DNA of 64,000 nucleotides from Lacibacter sp. H407. GTDB taxonomy: Bacteria; Bacteroidota; Bacteroidia; Chitinophagales; Chitinophagaceae. How positions within the stretch are numbered: position 1 is the first letter of the stretch; each line of letters opens with the position of its first letter. A program made the translations under genes and the position numbers. The notes beneath the pieces are model-generated. The model did no database searches, was not told the DNA's origin, and was given only the letters and a program-made list of their open reading frames with translations. Positions 35,233-43,808 of the stretch are shown one piece after another. The DNA lies in the NCBI RefSeq assembly GCF_037892605.1, contig NZ_JBBKTU010000001.1, positions 3,100,001 through 3,164,000 of the forward strand. Reading direction: 5' to 3'.

Positions 35233-35510
35233 GAAGAGGTTTTAGTGTTAATGCTCTGAAATTAATTAATAGATTTAATAAAGTATAGAAGGTTTAATGA
35301 ATGTTGAATGAATGTGAATAAATGGGGAGGAGAGATGAGTGATGAATAATGAGCGATGAGTTTCAGCACCGTCGGTTGCAAACTACCAGGCTTTTGAATG
35401 ATGCTATGAAATACGAAACCATGAACGGAGTCCCGCATGAAAAAGTGCGGGATAAACTGTGGCAAGGAACGATTATCGTTGCACCAATGCCGGTAGCAAA
35501 ATAGTTGTCA
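35233..35510. other. Intergenic region between the SET gene and the trxA terminators
   Basis: With the two hairpins that follow, this 364-nt gap has no credible gene. It holds word-like repeats (gatgagtgatgaataatgag near 35333-35360) and a hairpin cccgca / tgcggg with an 8-nt loop near 35433-35452. The promoter of the leftward SET/ATP-grasp operon should lie close to 35240-35290, an A+T-rich part; no exact TAnnTTTG box is seen there. Confidence 0.45.
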
Positions 35511-35542
35511 TTTTTGGTCTGACCTTCGGTACCGACCAAAAA
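35511..35542. terminator. Second hairpin downstream of trxA
   Basis: tttttggtc (35511-35519) pairs with gaccaaaaa (35534-35542) and carries a ttcg-like loop. T and A runs on the two sides make it a possible two-way terminator behind the trxA one. Confidence 0.5.
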
Positions 35543-35546
35543 AACA

Positions 35547-35574
35547 AAACCCGTTTCAAAACTGAAACGGGTTT
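35547..35574 (-). terminator. Intrinsic terminator of trxA
   Basis: An 11-bp perfect stem aaacccgtttc (35547-35557) / gaaacgggttt (35564-35574) with a 6-nt loop; on the minus strand it runs into a T-rich tail, 22 nt after the trxA stop. Confidence 0.85.
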
Positions 35575-35596
35575 CTATGATCGTTGTAAGAAGATC

Positions 35597-35914
35597 TTAC
35601 ATGTGCTGTTCGATTTTCTTTACGAAATTACCTTTTGGCTGTGCGCCTACTAATTTGTCAACTACCTGGCCGTTCTTCACGAAGAGGATCGCAGGAATAG
35701 AAGTAATACCGTAATTCATACTAACCTGTGGGTTTTCGTCAACGTTTACTTTGCCCACTTTTACTTTACCATCGTATTCTTTGCTCAATTCTTCAATAAC
35801 CGGCCCGATTGCACGACATGGTCCGCACCATTCTGCCCAAAAATCGATTACGCTGAGTTTATCTGAACTGATCACTTCACTCTGGAAGTTTGCATCTGTA
35901 AATTGGAGTGCCAT
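35597..35914 (-). CDS. trxA: Thioredoxin
   Basis: A 105-residue classical cytoplasmic thioredoxin: [14 protein letters not shown] with the active-site WCGPC (Cys near 30 and 33), VNVDENPQ, the cis-Pro segment [10 protein letters not shown] and GAQPKG near the end. There is no signal peptide. Upstream on the minus strand are a TAAATTTG -7 box (35951-35958) and an AAGGA ribosome-binding site. It reduces disulfides in many targets, including ribonucleotide reductase. It is a single-gene unit with its own terminator. Confidence 0.96.
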   Translation of the reverse strand: MALQFTDANFQSEVISSDKLSVIDFWAEWCGPCRAIGPVIEELSKEYDGKVKVGKVNVDENPQVSMNYGITSIPAILFVKNGQVVDKLVGAQPKGNFVKKIEQHM

Positions 35915-36133
35915 AATTTATATCCTTTTAATAATTTTTTAATGAGGGGACAAATTTAAGCCCATTCCTGTTAATCTGATGTTATGTCATTATCCACAGC
36001 TGTTCACAAATAAAAAACGACAGGATGTACTACAAGAATGACAGTTAAAGGGCCGTTAACGCTTGATTTTTCATTCTTCATCTTAGGATTTTGGTGGAAC
36101 GATCAGTGAAAACTAACAATGAATAGGTTAAAC

Positions 36134-36168
36134 AAACCTTCCGGCTCTCTGAAAACCCGGAGGGTTTT
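36134..36168 (-). terminator. Terminator of the metal-efflux operon
   Basis: aaaccttccgg (36134-36144) pairs with ccggagggttt (36157-36167), 11 bp with one wobble pair. On the minus strand it is followed by a T-rich tail. It sits directly after the stop of the BNR lipoprotein gene, the last gene of the operon. Confidence 0.8.
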
Positions 36169-36169
36169 G

Positions 36170-37375
36170 TTATAAAGTCAAACTTGCCAGCTTAATAGTT
36201 TTTGCTTTGTTATCGGCCCAGGCAAAGAACAATTTATCACCTGCTTTTGTCATTTGCGGAAAACCGCTTGATCTTGAATCGGATGATTCTGCAACAACAA
36301 TAGGCTGTCCTTTTGAACCATCAGCATTTACTTTAATTGCTTTAATGGTTGATCCTTCCATCCAACTAACCACTGCTGTTTCTTTATCGATCATCACAAC
36401 ATCAACACGGCCAATTGCTTTGCCTTCATCAATACGGATCGATTGTTGAAATGTAGCACCACCGTCAGTAGAAAAAATAATTTTCACTTCAGCATTCTTG
36501 TCTTTCATAGAAAACCAAGCAATCGCTAAATTATTTCCAACAGCATCGGCTCTTGGTCCGTTCACCGGACATCCTGCAATTTTCCATTCATCGGGGAAGA
36601 TGGTTTTGGGTTGTGTCCATTCACCGTTTACAAGACGTACGATCGACATATCCCTGATCTCTTCATCTGAACGATCTCTGTAAACAACGATTGGGCCATT
36701 ATCTGTAATGGCAATGGTGGTTTGACAGCAATCACATATTCTACCATCGAGTTCCCATTCTTTTGTTTTTTTTCCTTTCTTATCAAGCAGCGCTCCTCTT
36801 AATGTCATTTCACCATGATGTCCTTCATGGCTGCTGTGATCTCCTTCCATGGCTGTTTTTCTTCCATCGAGCCAGGTGGCAATAAACTGATCGTTATAAG
36901 GAGTGATAGAAACAAAACCATGTTCGGCTTTTTTACCATCATCATGTAAGGTAGTTGGCGTTCCCCATGTTTTACCTGCATCGGCAGAAGCAACCAACTT
37001 AATATCGTAGGTGAATTTTGCCGTATCACTTTTTTCTAAAAAATGTGCAAGCATATTGCCGGCAGCATCAGAAGATACAACTGGATAATCGGCCCAGTTT
37101 ACAAACCAGTTGTTTCCTGAACTGATTGTAACGGGTGCTGTCCATTGATCATTTACAAGTGCAGAAAAATGCAGCGATGATTCTTTTCCTTTTTTCTGTA
37201 CCCATGACAGATGAACAACGCCTTTTGCATCCGTAAACAAATAAGGTTCTGCAGATGAATCAGCGGCAGGAGAGGAGAGTGTTACAACTTCTCCAATGGT
37301 TTTTGTTTCGGCTGTTTTATCTGCACATGATGCAAATACAATAATCAACGATAGTAATGTGATCAGTTTGTACAT
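36170..37375 (-). CDS. BNR-repeat (sialidase-like) lipoprotein with His- and Cys-rich segments
   Basis: A 401-residue lipoprotein (lipobox FASC at about residue 17) with a six-bladed-propeller pattern and Asp-boxes (SADAGKTW, STDGGATF). The catalytic Arg triad and Tyr/Glu of true sialidases are not evident, so it probably binds rather than cleaves. Two segments suggest metal binding: GDHSSHEGHHGE (about 182-193) and RICDCCQT (about 214-221), plus a lone Cys in AGCPVNG. It is the last gene of the heavy-metal efflux operon, 1 nt after a TlpA thioredoxin gene, so I infer a periplasmic copper-binding or copper-delivery role. Confidence 0.75.
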   Translation of the reverse strand: MYKLITLLSLIIVFASCADKTAETKTIGEVVTLSSPAADSSAEPYLFTDAKGVVHLSWVQKKGKESSLHFSALVNDQWTAPVTISSGNNWFVNWADYPVVSSDAAGNMLAHFLEKSDTAKFTYDIKLVASADAGKTWGTPTTLHDDGKKAEHGFVSITPYNDQFIATWLDGRKTAMEGDHSSHEGHHGEMTLRGALLDKKGKKTKEWELDGRICDCCQTTIAITDNGPIVVYRDRSDEEIRDMSIVRLVNGEWTQPKTIFPDEWKIAGCPVNGPRADAVGNNLAIAWFSMKDKNAEVKIIFSTDGGATFQQSIRIDEGKAIGRVDVVMIDKETAVVSWMEGSTIKAIKVNADGSKGQPIVVAESSDSRSSGFPQMTKAGDKLFFAWADNKAKTIKLASLTL

Positions 37376-37376
37376 A

Positions 37377-37889
37377 TTATTTTCCGGCGTTAAGAATTAA
37401 GTCAATATTGTTTTTACTATCCCATTTCCTGTATCCCATTTCTGAAAAAACCAGTTTTCTGTTTGGGTTAAAAATATAAGTAGTTGGTAAGGCCATAATT
37501 TTTAGTTGCTCCAGGTTTTCTACACGTACATAATGAAAATCGTACGTCTGCTTTTTCTTAAACGTTTCAATAGCTTCAACCTCTTCATTTGATGCAAACA
37601 GGAAAACAATGTCCTCATCTTTCACACTGTCCTTCGCCTTTTGAATGGAAGGCATTTCCTGTATACAAGGGCCACACCAGGTTGCCCAGAAATTAATAAA
37701 GAGGGTTTTGCCTTGGTATTGCTGCAGGTCAATTGGCGTGCCATCAAGTTCAGTGAGTTTTATTTTATCAAACTCGGATTCAACTTTTGTTACAACAGTC
37801 GGTTTGTCTTTGTTGTTAGATGATTCTTTTTCCTTGCAGCTTACCAGCAATAACAAAAAGGCAACTGCTATTTTATAAATCGATTTCAT
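37377..37889 (-). CDS. TlpA-like thioredoxin lipoprotein
   Basis: A 170-residue membrane-anchored thioredoxin. The N terminus has a hydrophobic stretch and lipobox LLVSC; the thioredoxin fold has FINFWATWCGPCIQEMP with the WCGPC site, FASNEEVEAIETFKK and the cis-Pro LPTTYIF. I chose ATG 37889 (MKSIYKI), which gives a proper signal. It works in the periplasm, probably reducing disulfides of metal-handling partners. It lies between a CusB-type adaptor gene and the BNR lipoprotein gene in the efflux operon, so a link to copper handling is likely. Confidence 0.88.
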   Translation of the reverse strand: MKSIYKIAVAFLLLLVSCKEKESSNNKDKPTVVTKVESEFDKIKLTELDGTPIDLQQYQGKTLFINFWATWCGPCIQEMPSIQKAKDSVKDEDIVFLFASNEEVEAIETFKKKQTYDFHYVRVENLEQLKIMALPTTYIFNPNRKLVFSEMGYRKWDSKNNIDLILNAGK

Positions 37890-37947
37890 TTCTTGTATTG
37901 GTTTAAACGACACGCTTTAGCGGAAGCACAATAATACTTACATTTTT

Positions 37948-39144
37948 TTAGTGGTTGTGCCCGGCCATCGGGTCTGCACCTTTTTTAAATACATATTCAC
38001 TATGCAACAGGTAAGCGCCACTCATCACCACCACATCACCAGCCGTTAAGCCTGATTTTATTTCAATGCGATCATTGCTTTCCAATCCCACCTGCACCAT
38101 TTTGCTTTTAAATGAATGTTCACCGGTTCTGATCCATACAGTTGCACCTTTGCCATCTCTGATCACAGCATCAATAGGCAAAGTGAGTGATCTGCGTTGC
38201 GTACTTTTTAATACCACATAAGCCGGCATACCGGGTTTTAGCAGGTTGCCGGTGTTTGGAATTGATACACGGATAAGATTAATTCTTGTATCAGGATTTA
38301 TTTCCGGGTTTACAAATTCAATACGGCCTTTGATTTCTTTATCGTCCATATCCGGTAATTGAACAGTTGCTGTTCCGTTAAGATCAATTTCCGAAAGTTG
38401 CGATGTATATACTTGTGCTTCGGCCCAAAGCGTTGAAAGATCGGCGAGCTTTATAATGGTTCCTCCTTCCATTACATAATCGCCTTCACGTATTTCCATT
38501 GAAGTGATGTAGCCCGACGCTGTACTGAAGAAGGTAGTAAGCGGTGTTGACTTTTTTGTCTTCGCCAGTTCATTGATCTGCGCTTCACTCAATCCCCACA
38601 GCAGTAATTTGTTTTTGGCACTTTGCAATAGCTGTTCAAAGTCGATTACTGTTTCTGTTGCAAATGTTTTCTTCTGTTCCAATGCAAGAAGATATTCCTG
38701 TTTGGCATTGTTGAGATCTTCACTGTAGATCGCATATAAAGCTGCCCCTTTGCTCACATAATCACCGAGATTTTTGAAATAAAGTTTTTCTATCCGGCCC
38801 ATCACTCTTGAACTCACGGATGATGTTTTCATCTGATCGAAGTTGAGACTGGCAGTTAATACTAACCTGTCGCCGATTGTTCCTGTGCGGATGGTATCGG
38901 TTTGGATGTTCCCCAACTGTATCTGTTGATCACTCAATTGTATTTCATCTTTCTTCTCACCATTTCGTTTCTTCACTGGTGTAAGATCCATTTTGCAGAT
39001 GGGACATTTGCCCGGCTTCTGTTCCACTACCTGTGGGTCCATGGAGCAGGTGTAGTACACATCGCTTTCTGTTTTTGTAATTGCTTTGTCTTTGCACGAA
39101 GTAAGAACTGAAGCAAAAAGAAGAAGTATAAAAAGATGTCGCAT
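37948..39144 (-). CDS. Efflux RND periplasmic adaptor (CusB type) with one heavy-metal-binding domain
   Basis: A 398-residue lipoprotein (lipobox LTSC) starting with a heavy-metal-binding motif YYTCSMDP ... KPGKCPICKMDL (about residues 30-57), followed by membrane-fusion-protein parts: the beta-barrel/lipoyl segments (SSRVMGRIEKLYFKNLGDYV and ASGYITSMEIREGDYV), a helical hairpin between them and a C-terminal beta domain (GLTAGDVVVMSGAYLL). Such adaptors connect a CusA-type pump to a TolC-type channel; CusB also hands over Cu(I)/Ag(I). It lies 2 nt after another adaptor gene, giving two adaptors in one operon. It ends MAGHNH. Confidence 0.9.
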   Translation of the reverse strand: MRHLFILLLFASVLTSCKDKAITKTESDVYYTCSMDPQVVEQKPGKCPICKMDLTPVKKRNGEKKDEIQLSDQQIQLGNIQTDTIRTGTIGDRLVLTASLNFDQMKTSSVSSRVMGRIEKLYFKNLGDYVSKGAALYAIYSEDLNNAKQEYLLALEQKKTFATETVIDFEQLLQSAKNKLLLWGLSEAQINELAKTKKSTPLTTFFSTASGYITSMEIREGDYVMEGGTIIKLADLSTLWAEAQVYTSQLSEIDLNGTATVQLPDMDDKEIKGRIEFVNPEINPDTRINLIRVSIPNTGNLLKPGMPAYVVLKSTQRRSLTLPIDAVIRDGKGATVWIRTGEHSFKSKMVQVGLESNDRIEIKSGLTAGDVVVMSGAYLLHSEYVFKKGADPMAGHNH

Positions 39145-39146
39145 AA

Positions 39147-40526
39147 TTACTGTTTTACTTTAATGAAGCTTTCACTGTCCATTAAATATTGTGCATTCAC
39201 CGCAACTGAATCTGTTGCTGTTAATCCGCTGGTGATTTGAATATGTTGGTCGTGCAAAATGCCCGTATTTACTTTGTGCGCTTTAAAACCACCATTCACC
39301 TTATGAAATACCACTTTATCTAACCCAAGCGATAACACGGCTTCTTTCGGCAACCAATATGCATCTTTTGAATTACCGTTGATGGTTGCTCTTACCTGGC
39401 TGCCGATCGGAATTTTTAAACTGCTGTTATTGAAATAAACTCTTGCTGTTAAAGTTTTATTTTCTTTCCGGTAGAAGGGTTCAATAAAATCTATACTTGC
39501 CCGAAAGCCTTTGCTCGGTGCTGTTTCAGGAATAATGTGTACGCTGTTTCCTTTTTTAACCAATCCCTGGTTGTCGCCAAAAATATTCAAAAGTGCCCAT
39601 GCCTTGGTTGGATTATAGACAATGAAAACCGATTGACCTTTATTGATGTACATGCCTTCTTTTAATGAAAGTTCTTCTGTTAATTGAGAAATATCTTTCA
39701 TTTTTTCAGATGATGTATTCATGGATGCGCCTGCTGATTCATGAATGTGTCCGCTATAGTTACTGTAAACGGCAATGGTAAATGATGCTTTTTTTGTTTG
39801 CAATACCTGTTGTAATTGCTCACTGCTCATGCCAAGCAGTAACAGTTTTTGTTTTGCTGATTCAATGAAGGTTTTATTTTCCGGATCGTTCTTCAACAGG
39901 AATAATAAATTCTGCTGGGCAGTTAATATTTCCGGACTGTAAATATCCATGATGCGTTGACCTTTGTTGATCTTCTGGTAACGGTGACGGACATATAGTT
40001 TTTCGATCCGTCCACTCACTCTTGCTGAAATCGTTCCAACTTCTCTTGTATCGTAAGCAATTGTTCCCAAAGTTTCTATGTTGATATGCTCTTCTTTCTT
40101 TTCAATCGTTGTTACAGGAATGGATGACACCACAAACTCATTGGTTGGTTTGAGCAATGCATCCAATCCAATTTCTGTTGATGCACTGCCACCGGTTTCT
40201 TTTTTAACGAGATCCATTCCGCAAATGGGGCAGGAGCCCGGTTTGTCTTTGATCACATCCGGATGCATGGGGCAAGTATATTCTGCTGCTACGCTTTCAT
40301 GATCATAATCTTGCTTTGCGACGGGTTGTTGCATCTTGATCAACTCCATTCCACATTTCGGACAGGTTCCGGGCTTATCACTAAACACTGAATCCTGTGG
40401 CATGGGGCAGGTGTACATGTCTTTTGCAACTTCCTGCTTGTGATTTGCATGCGGATCATTGTTGTTGCAGGCTATAGTAAGCATCAACAGGAATGATGAG
40501 ATTATATAAAATAGTTTATGCTTCAT
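39147..40526 (-). CDS. Efflux RND periplasmic adaptor (CusB type) with two heavy-metal-binding domains
   Basis: A 459-residue lipoprotein (lipobox LTIAC). Two tandem metal-binding motifs come first: YTCPMPQD ... CPKCGMEL and YTCPMHPD ... CPICGMDL (about residues 35-110). Then the adaptor body: [14 protein letters not shown], a helical hairpin, [11 protein letters not shown], a beta-barrel and [17 protein letters not shown] at the end. I chose ATG 40526; the frame upstream to 40622 reads a low-complexity Lys/Thr-rich stretch made of the ggttcaaag/aaggcacaag words and is not credible protein. It precedes a second adaptor by 2 nt and follows the TolC-type gene. Confidence 0.9.
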   Translation of the reverse strand: MKHKLFYIISSFLLMLTIACNNNDPHANHKQEVAKDMYTCPMPQDSVFSDKPGTCPKCGMELIKMQQPVAKQDYDHESVAAEYTCPMHPDVIKDKPGSCPICGMDLVKKETGGSASTEIGLDALLKPTNEFVVSSIPVTTIEKKEEHINIETLGTIAYDTREVGTISARVSGRIEKLYVRHRYQKINKGQRIMDIYSPEILTAQQNLLFLLKNDPENKTFIESAKQKLLLLGMSSEQLQQVLQTKKASFTIAVYSNYSGHIHESAGASMNTSSEKMKDISQLTEELSLKEGMYINKGQSVFIVYNPTKAWALLNIFGDNQGLVKKGNSVHIIPETAPSKGFRASIDFIEPFYRKENKTLTARVYFNNSSLKIPIGSQVRATINGNSKDAYWLPKEAVLSLGLDKVVFHKVNGGFKAHKVNTGILHDQHIQITSGLTATDSVAVNAQYLMDSESFIKVKQ

Positions 40527-40622
40527 CTGTTTTACTTTATTGTGCCTTTTCTTTTTGGCTTTTGTTTTTTGGACATTGGATTTTCTTCTTGTGCCTTGCT
40601 CTTTGAACCTTGTACCTTTCAT
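40527..40622 (-). repeat. Word-like repeat in the efflux operon
   Basis: On the minus strand this gap reads caaggttcaaagagcaaggcacaag and further aaggcacaat words. Similar words (caaggttcaag ... caaggcacaag) occur on the plus strand at 54604-54640. It is probably a member of a short interspersed family. Confidence 0.4.
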
Positions 40623-40624
40623 TT

Positions 40625-41890
40625 TTACTTTCGTTCAATCAACCGTTCAATCGTTACCTGTAGTTTCAATGCCTGGTTGAGTAACTCGGTATATTCCAGT
40701 TGTGTCATGTACAATGTTTCCCATGCATCATAGAGCATAAAGAGTTCTTCTGTATTCTGTTCATAACCCAGTTGCATGGTTTTGTAATTATTCTTTAAGG
40801 CAGGGATAATATTTTCATCATACAGTTTTAGTTGTTTACGTTTTAACTCCAGTTCATTTCGCATGCCATAAGCCATGCCGCTGTATTCATTCAGCATCAT
40901 TTCTTTTTGCGATTGCAATGCACTGGCTTTCCATTTCAAACTCTCCATGTTTGCTTTACTCATTTTCGATGACCATTTGGTAAGCGGAAGCTTCACCATG
41001 CCCATCAATGAAAATTGCATCGGCAATCCGCCAAATCCAAACATGTGCTCGTATCGGATACCGAACTGCGGTTTGAGGCTTTGTCTTTCTGTTTCCTGCT
41101 TCAGCCAGGTAAGCGTAATGTCTTTATCAATTGCTTTCAGATCACTTCGGTTGTTGTACATGAGCGTACTATCAAATACCAGTGATGAATAATCATTCAC
41201 TTGATAAGTTGTATCAATATCAAAATTGATCATTGCATTGCGACCCATCAGTGAGTTGATGCGGATGCGTTTTTCTTTGATGTCACTTTCAAACATCAAG
41301 CGCATGTTCTGTACATTGCCCAATGCAGCTTTGGCTTTGTAATAAGCACTGATCTTCTCCAATCCATTCTTGTAACGTATCTCCGCATTTTTGATCATGA
41401 ATTCGAGGAGCTTCTCGTTCTGATCTAGAATTGCCAGCTTCTTTTTCAGGATCACCCATTCATAATAAAACTGTTTGGCATCATTGATCAGTTCATTCAG
41501 CGTTGCACTCTTTTTTTCTTTTTCAACCGAAGACATCGCTTCCATATACTTCGCATCTGCACTTTGCTTTTGTTTGTTGGGAAACATCTGTTGCCCGCCG
41601 ATCATGTATTGCCCCATACCTTCTTTAAAACCGCCCATGCCATCATCCATCTTCTTCCAAAGACCGGGATTGTAAGGTGTCATCCATAAGCCGCTGCTGA
41701 ACTCAGGCGGCATCCAGCTTTTTGCACCTTTTGCTGCTTCGTCCATTGAACGGATCTCATTGTTGTACATTTTTACAACGGGATGCGATAGGGTGATGCT
41801 GTCAATGATTGCATCGAGTTTCATTGTTTGTGCATTGCTGTTAAATGCAGCAAGGACAAACATTACGGGGAGTAGTTTATTCTTTAACAT
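40625..41890 (-). CDS. TolC-family outer-membrane channel (CusC type)
   Basis: A 421-residue exported protein with a signal peptide (cleavage near SNAQ). The rest is long alpha-helices with heptad pattern and two repeat halves, as in TolC-family trimeric channels (for example [21 protein letters not shown] and [20 protein letters not shown]). Met is frequent near the middle of the chain, as in copper efflux channels. The start overlaps the CusA-like gene end by 14 nt. It forms the outer-membrane exit of the tripartite pump. Confidence 0.87.
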   Translation of the reverse strand: MLKNKLLPVMFVLAAFNSNAQTMKLDAIIDSITLSHPVVKMYNNEIRSMDEAAKGAKSWMPPEFSSGLWMTPYNPGLWKKMDDGMGGFKEGMGQYMIGGQQMFPNKQKQSADAKYMEAMSSVEKEKKSATLNELINDAKQFYYEWVILKKKLAILDQNEKLLEFMIKNAEIRYKNGLEKISAYYKAKAALGNVQNMRLMFESDIKEKRIRINSLMGRNAMINFDIDTTYQVNDYSSLVFDSTLMYNNRSDLKAIDKDITLTWLKQETERQSLKPQFGIRYEHMFGFGGLPMQFSLMGMVKLPLTKWSSKMSKANMESLKWKASALQSQKEMMLNEYSGMAYGMRNELELKRKQLKLYDENIIPALKNNYKTMQLGYEQNTEELFMLYDAWETLYMTQLEYTELLNQALKLQVTIERLIERK

Positions 41891-43799
41891 CGATCAATTC
41901 AATTTTGCCGTTACGTTTTAATTCACGTTCTTTTATCATTTCAAAAATCACCGGAGTGATCAGTAATACATAAATGGTGGATGATATGGTTCCTCCAATT
42001 AAGGGGATCGTAATTGGTCGCATAATATCACTACCCACACCTGTTGCCCATAGAATGGGAATCAAACCAAACAATCCAACTGATACCGTCATCAACTTGG
42101 GACGTAATCTTTTTGCTGAACCTTCTATTACAAATTCACGGATGATAGCATTTGTAAGTGTTGCTTTTGAATTGCCATGTTTGGCAACCATGTTCTGCAT
42201 CGCTTCATTGAGATAGATCGTCATCAGCATCGCTGTTTCTATCGCCATTCCAAAAAGCGCAATAAAACCAACAGCAACAGCTACCGATAAATTGATGCCA
42301 TAGAAATAAACCATAAACACGCCGCCGATCAATGCAAACGGAACAGTAAGCATGGTTACTGCTGCTTCTTTAAATGAATGATAGGTGAAGTACAACACCA
42401 TGAAGATGATGATGATCACAATGGGCAGAATTGTTTTTAATGTTTGGTTGGCACGTATCTGGTTCTCCCACTGACCGCTCCATTCTAAAAAATATCCTTT
42501 CGGCAATTTGGTGATCATCTGGTTCAAACGTTCCTGTGCTTCTTTTACAGTACTTCCTAAATCACGTTCACGTACATTGAACAAAACTGTTCCTCTCAAC
42601 ATTGCATTTTCTGAATTGATCATCGGCGGGCCATCACTCAACTTTATATCAGCCACTGCTTCTAATGGAATGGGGCCGAAGTCCATTGTCTGCACCTGCA
42701 AACGTTTTAATGCTTCGAGGTTGTTACGGAAATCCTGTCCATATCTTGCATTCACCGAAAAGCGTTGACGACCTTCGATGGTGGTGGTGAGTTTCATACC
42801 ACCCAATGCACTTTCAATGACAAGATTTACATCGTCCACACTTAAACCATATCGTCCAATCTCTTCACGCTTCACCGCAATGTCGATGTATTTGCCACCT
42901 GTTATCGGTTCAACATACAGATCTTTCACACCATCAATTCCTACAAGTTGTTGTTTGATGGTTTGTGCAAACGCATAAATGCTGTCGAGGTTTTGGCCGT
43001 ATACTTTTAACCCCACATCAGTACGTATACCGGTAGAAAGCATATTGATACGGTTGATGATCGGTTGTGTCCAACCATTGGTTACACCGGGTATCTGCAT
43101 CTTCGCATTCAGTTCATTGATGATCGCATCTTTGGTCATGTCTTTACGCCATTCACTTTTTGGTTTCAAGAGAATGATGGTTTCGATCATGCTGATAGGA
43201 GAGTTGTCAGTTGCAGTATTTGCACGACCTGCTTTACCCAATACATGCGCCACTTCAGGAACAGTACGAATCAATTTATCCTGCACCTGCAATAAACGTT
43301 TTGCTTCTGAATTAGAAACATCGGGTAATGTAACAGGCATGAATAACAGAGAACCTTCATCTAATGGTGGCATGAATTCAGAACCTAATCTCGTCATCAT
43401 GATAATACCAACTGCCAATGCAATGAGATTAACAGCGATGGTTGTTTTGCGCCATTTTAAACAGAGTTTTAAAATAGGCGTATATATTTTTTCTAAACTT
43501 CTTGTAATTGGGTTGGAGCTTTCGGGTTTTAGTCTGCCTTTCAGAAAAAAGGAAATTAATACAGGCATTAACGTAATAGCGAGAATTGCATCGATCAACA
43601 GGATAAATGTTTTTGTCCATGCTAATGGATGAAAGAGTTTTCCTTCCATGCCCGTTAATAAAAACACGGGAAGAAAGGAAGCCACTACAATAATAGTTGA
43701 ATAAAAAACACCCGGCCCCACCTGTTTCGACGAACGTTCGATGATCTCCATCTTTTCAGCCGCCGTTAAAGGATCTTTATGTTGCTTAAGTAGTTTCAT
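41877..43799 (-). CDS. CusA/CzcA-type RND pump, C-terminal fragment
   Basis: A 640-residue protein that equals the second part of a heavy-metal RND pump: from the loop after helix 4 (SSKQVGPGVFYSTIIVVASFLP), through helices 5-6, the second periplasmic loop (GSEFMPPLDEGSLLFMP, VGLKVYG, GRQRFSVNARYG), to the C-terminal helices (GFIALFGMAIETAMLM, GLIPILWATG). The ATG at 43799 lies 9 nt after the TAA of the N-terminal fragment and in the same frame. Together the fragments give 1070 residues, close to CusA (about 1047). It may be translated by re-initiation and still pair with the N-terminal half, or the pump may be broken. Confidence 0.85.
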   Translation of the reverse strand: MKLLKQHKDPLTAAEKMEIIERSSKQVGPGVFYSTIIVVASFLPVFLLTGMEGKLFHPLAWTKTFILLIDAILAITLMPVLISFFLKGRLKPESSNPITRSLEKIYTPILKLCLKWRKTTIAVNLIALAVGIIMMTRLGSEFMPPLDEGSLLFMPVTLPDVSNSEAKRLLQVQDKLIRTVPEVAHVLGKAGRANTATDNSPISMIETIILLKPKSEWRKDMTKDAIINELNAKMQIPGVTNGWTQPIINRINMLSTGIRTDVGLKVYGQNLDSIYAFAQTIKQQLVGIDGVKDLYVEPITGGKYIDIAVKREEIGRYGLSVDDVNLVIESALGGMKLTTTIEGRQRFSVNARYGQDFRNNLEALKRLQVQTMDFGPIPLEAVADIKLSDGPPMINSENAMLRGTVLFNVRERDLGSTVKEAQERLNQMITKLPKGYFLEWSGQWENQIRANQTLKTILPIVIIIIFMVLYFTYHSFKEAAVTMLTVPFALIGGVFMVYFYGINLSVAVAVGFIALFGMAIETAMLMTIYLNEAMQNMVAKHGNSKATLTNAIIREFVIEGSAKRLRPKLMTVSVGLFGLIPILWATGVGSDIMRPITIPLIGGTISSTIYVLLITPVIFEMIKERELKRNGKIELIDVKE

Positions 43800-43808
43800 G
43801 TGGTTTGC

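Noticed and set aside
35262-35653. Small frames in the gap between the SET gene and trxA
   Set aside because: They cover terminator hairpins and low-complexity words and have no start signals or family features.
36170-37375. Active sialidase
   Set aside because: Asp-boxes are present, but the Arg triad and Tyr/Glu pair could not be found, and the setting is a metal-efflux operon.
42979-43632. 217-codon plus-strand frame opposite the CusA-like gene
   Set aside because: It has no recognisable domain and lies opposite strongly conserved pump sequence.
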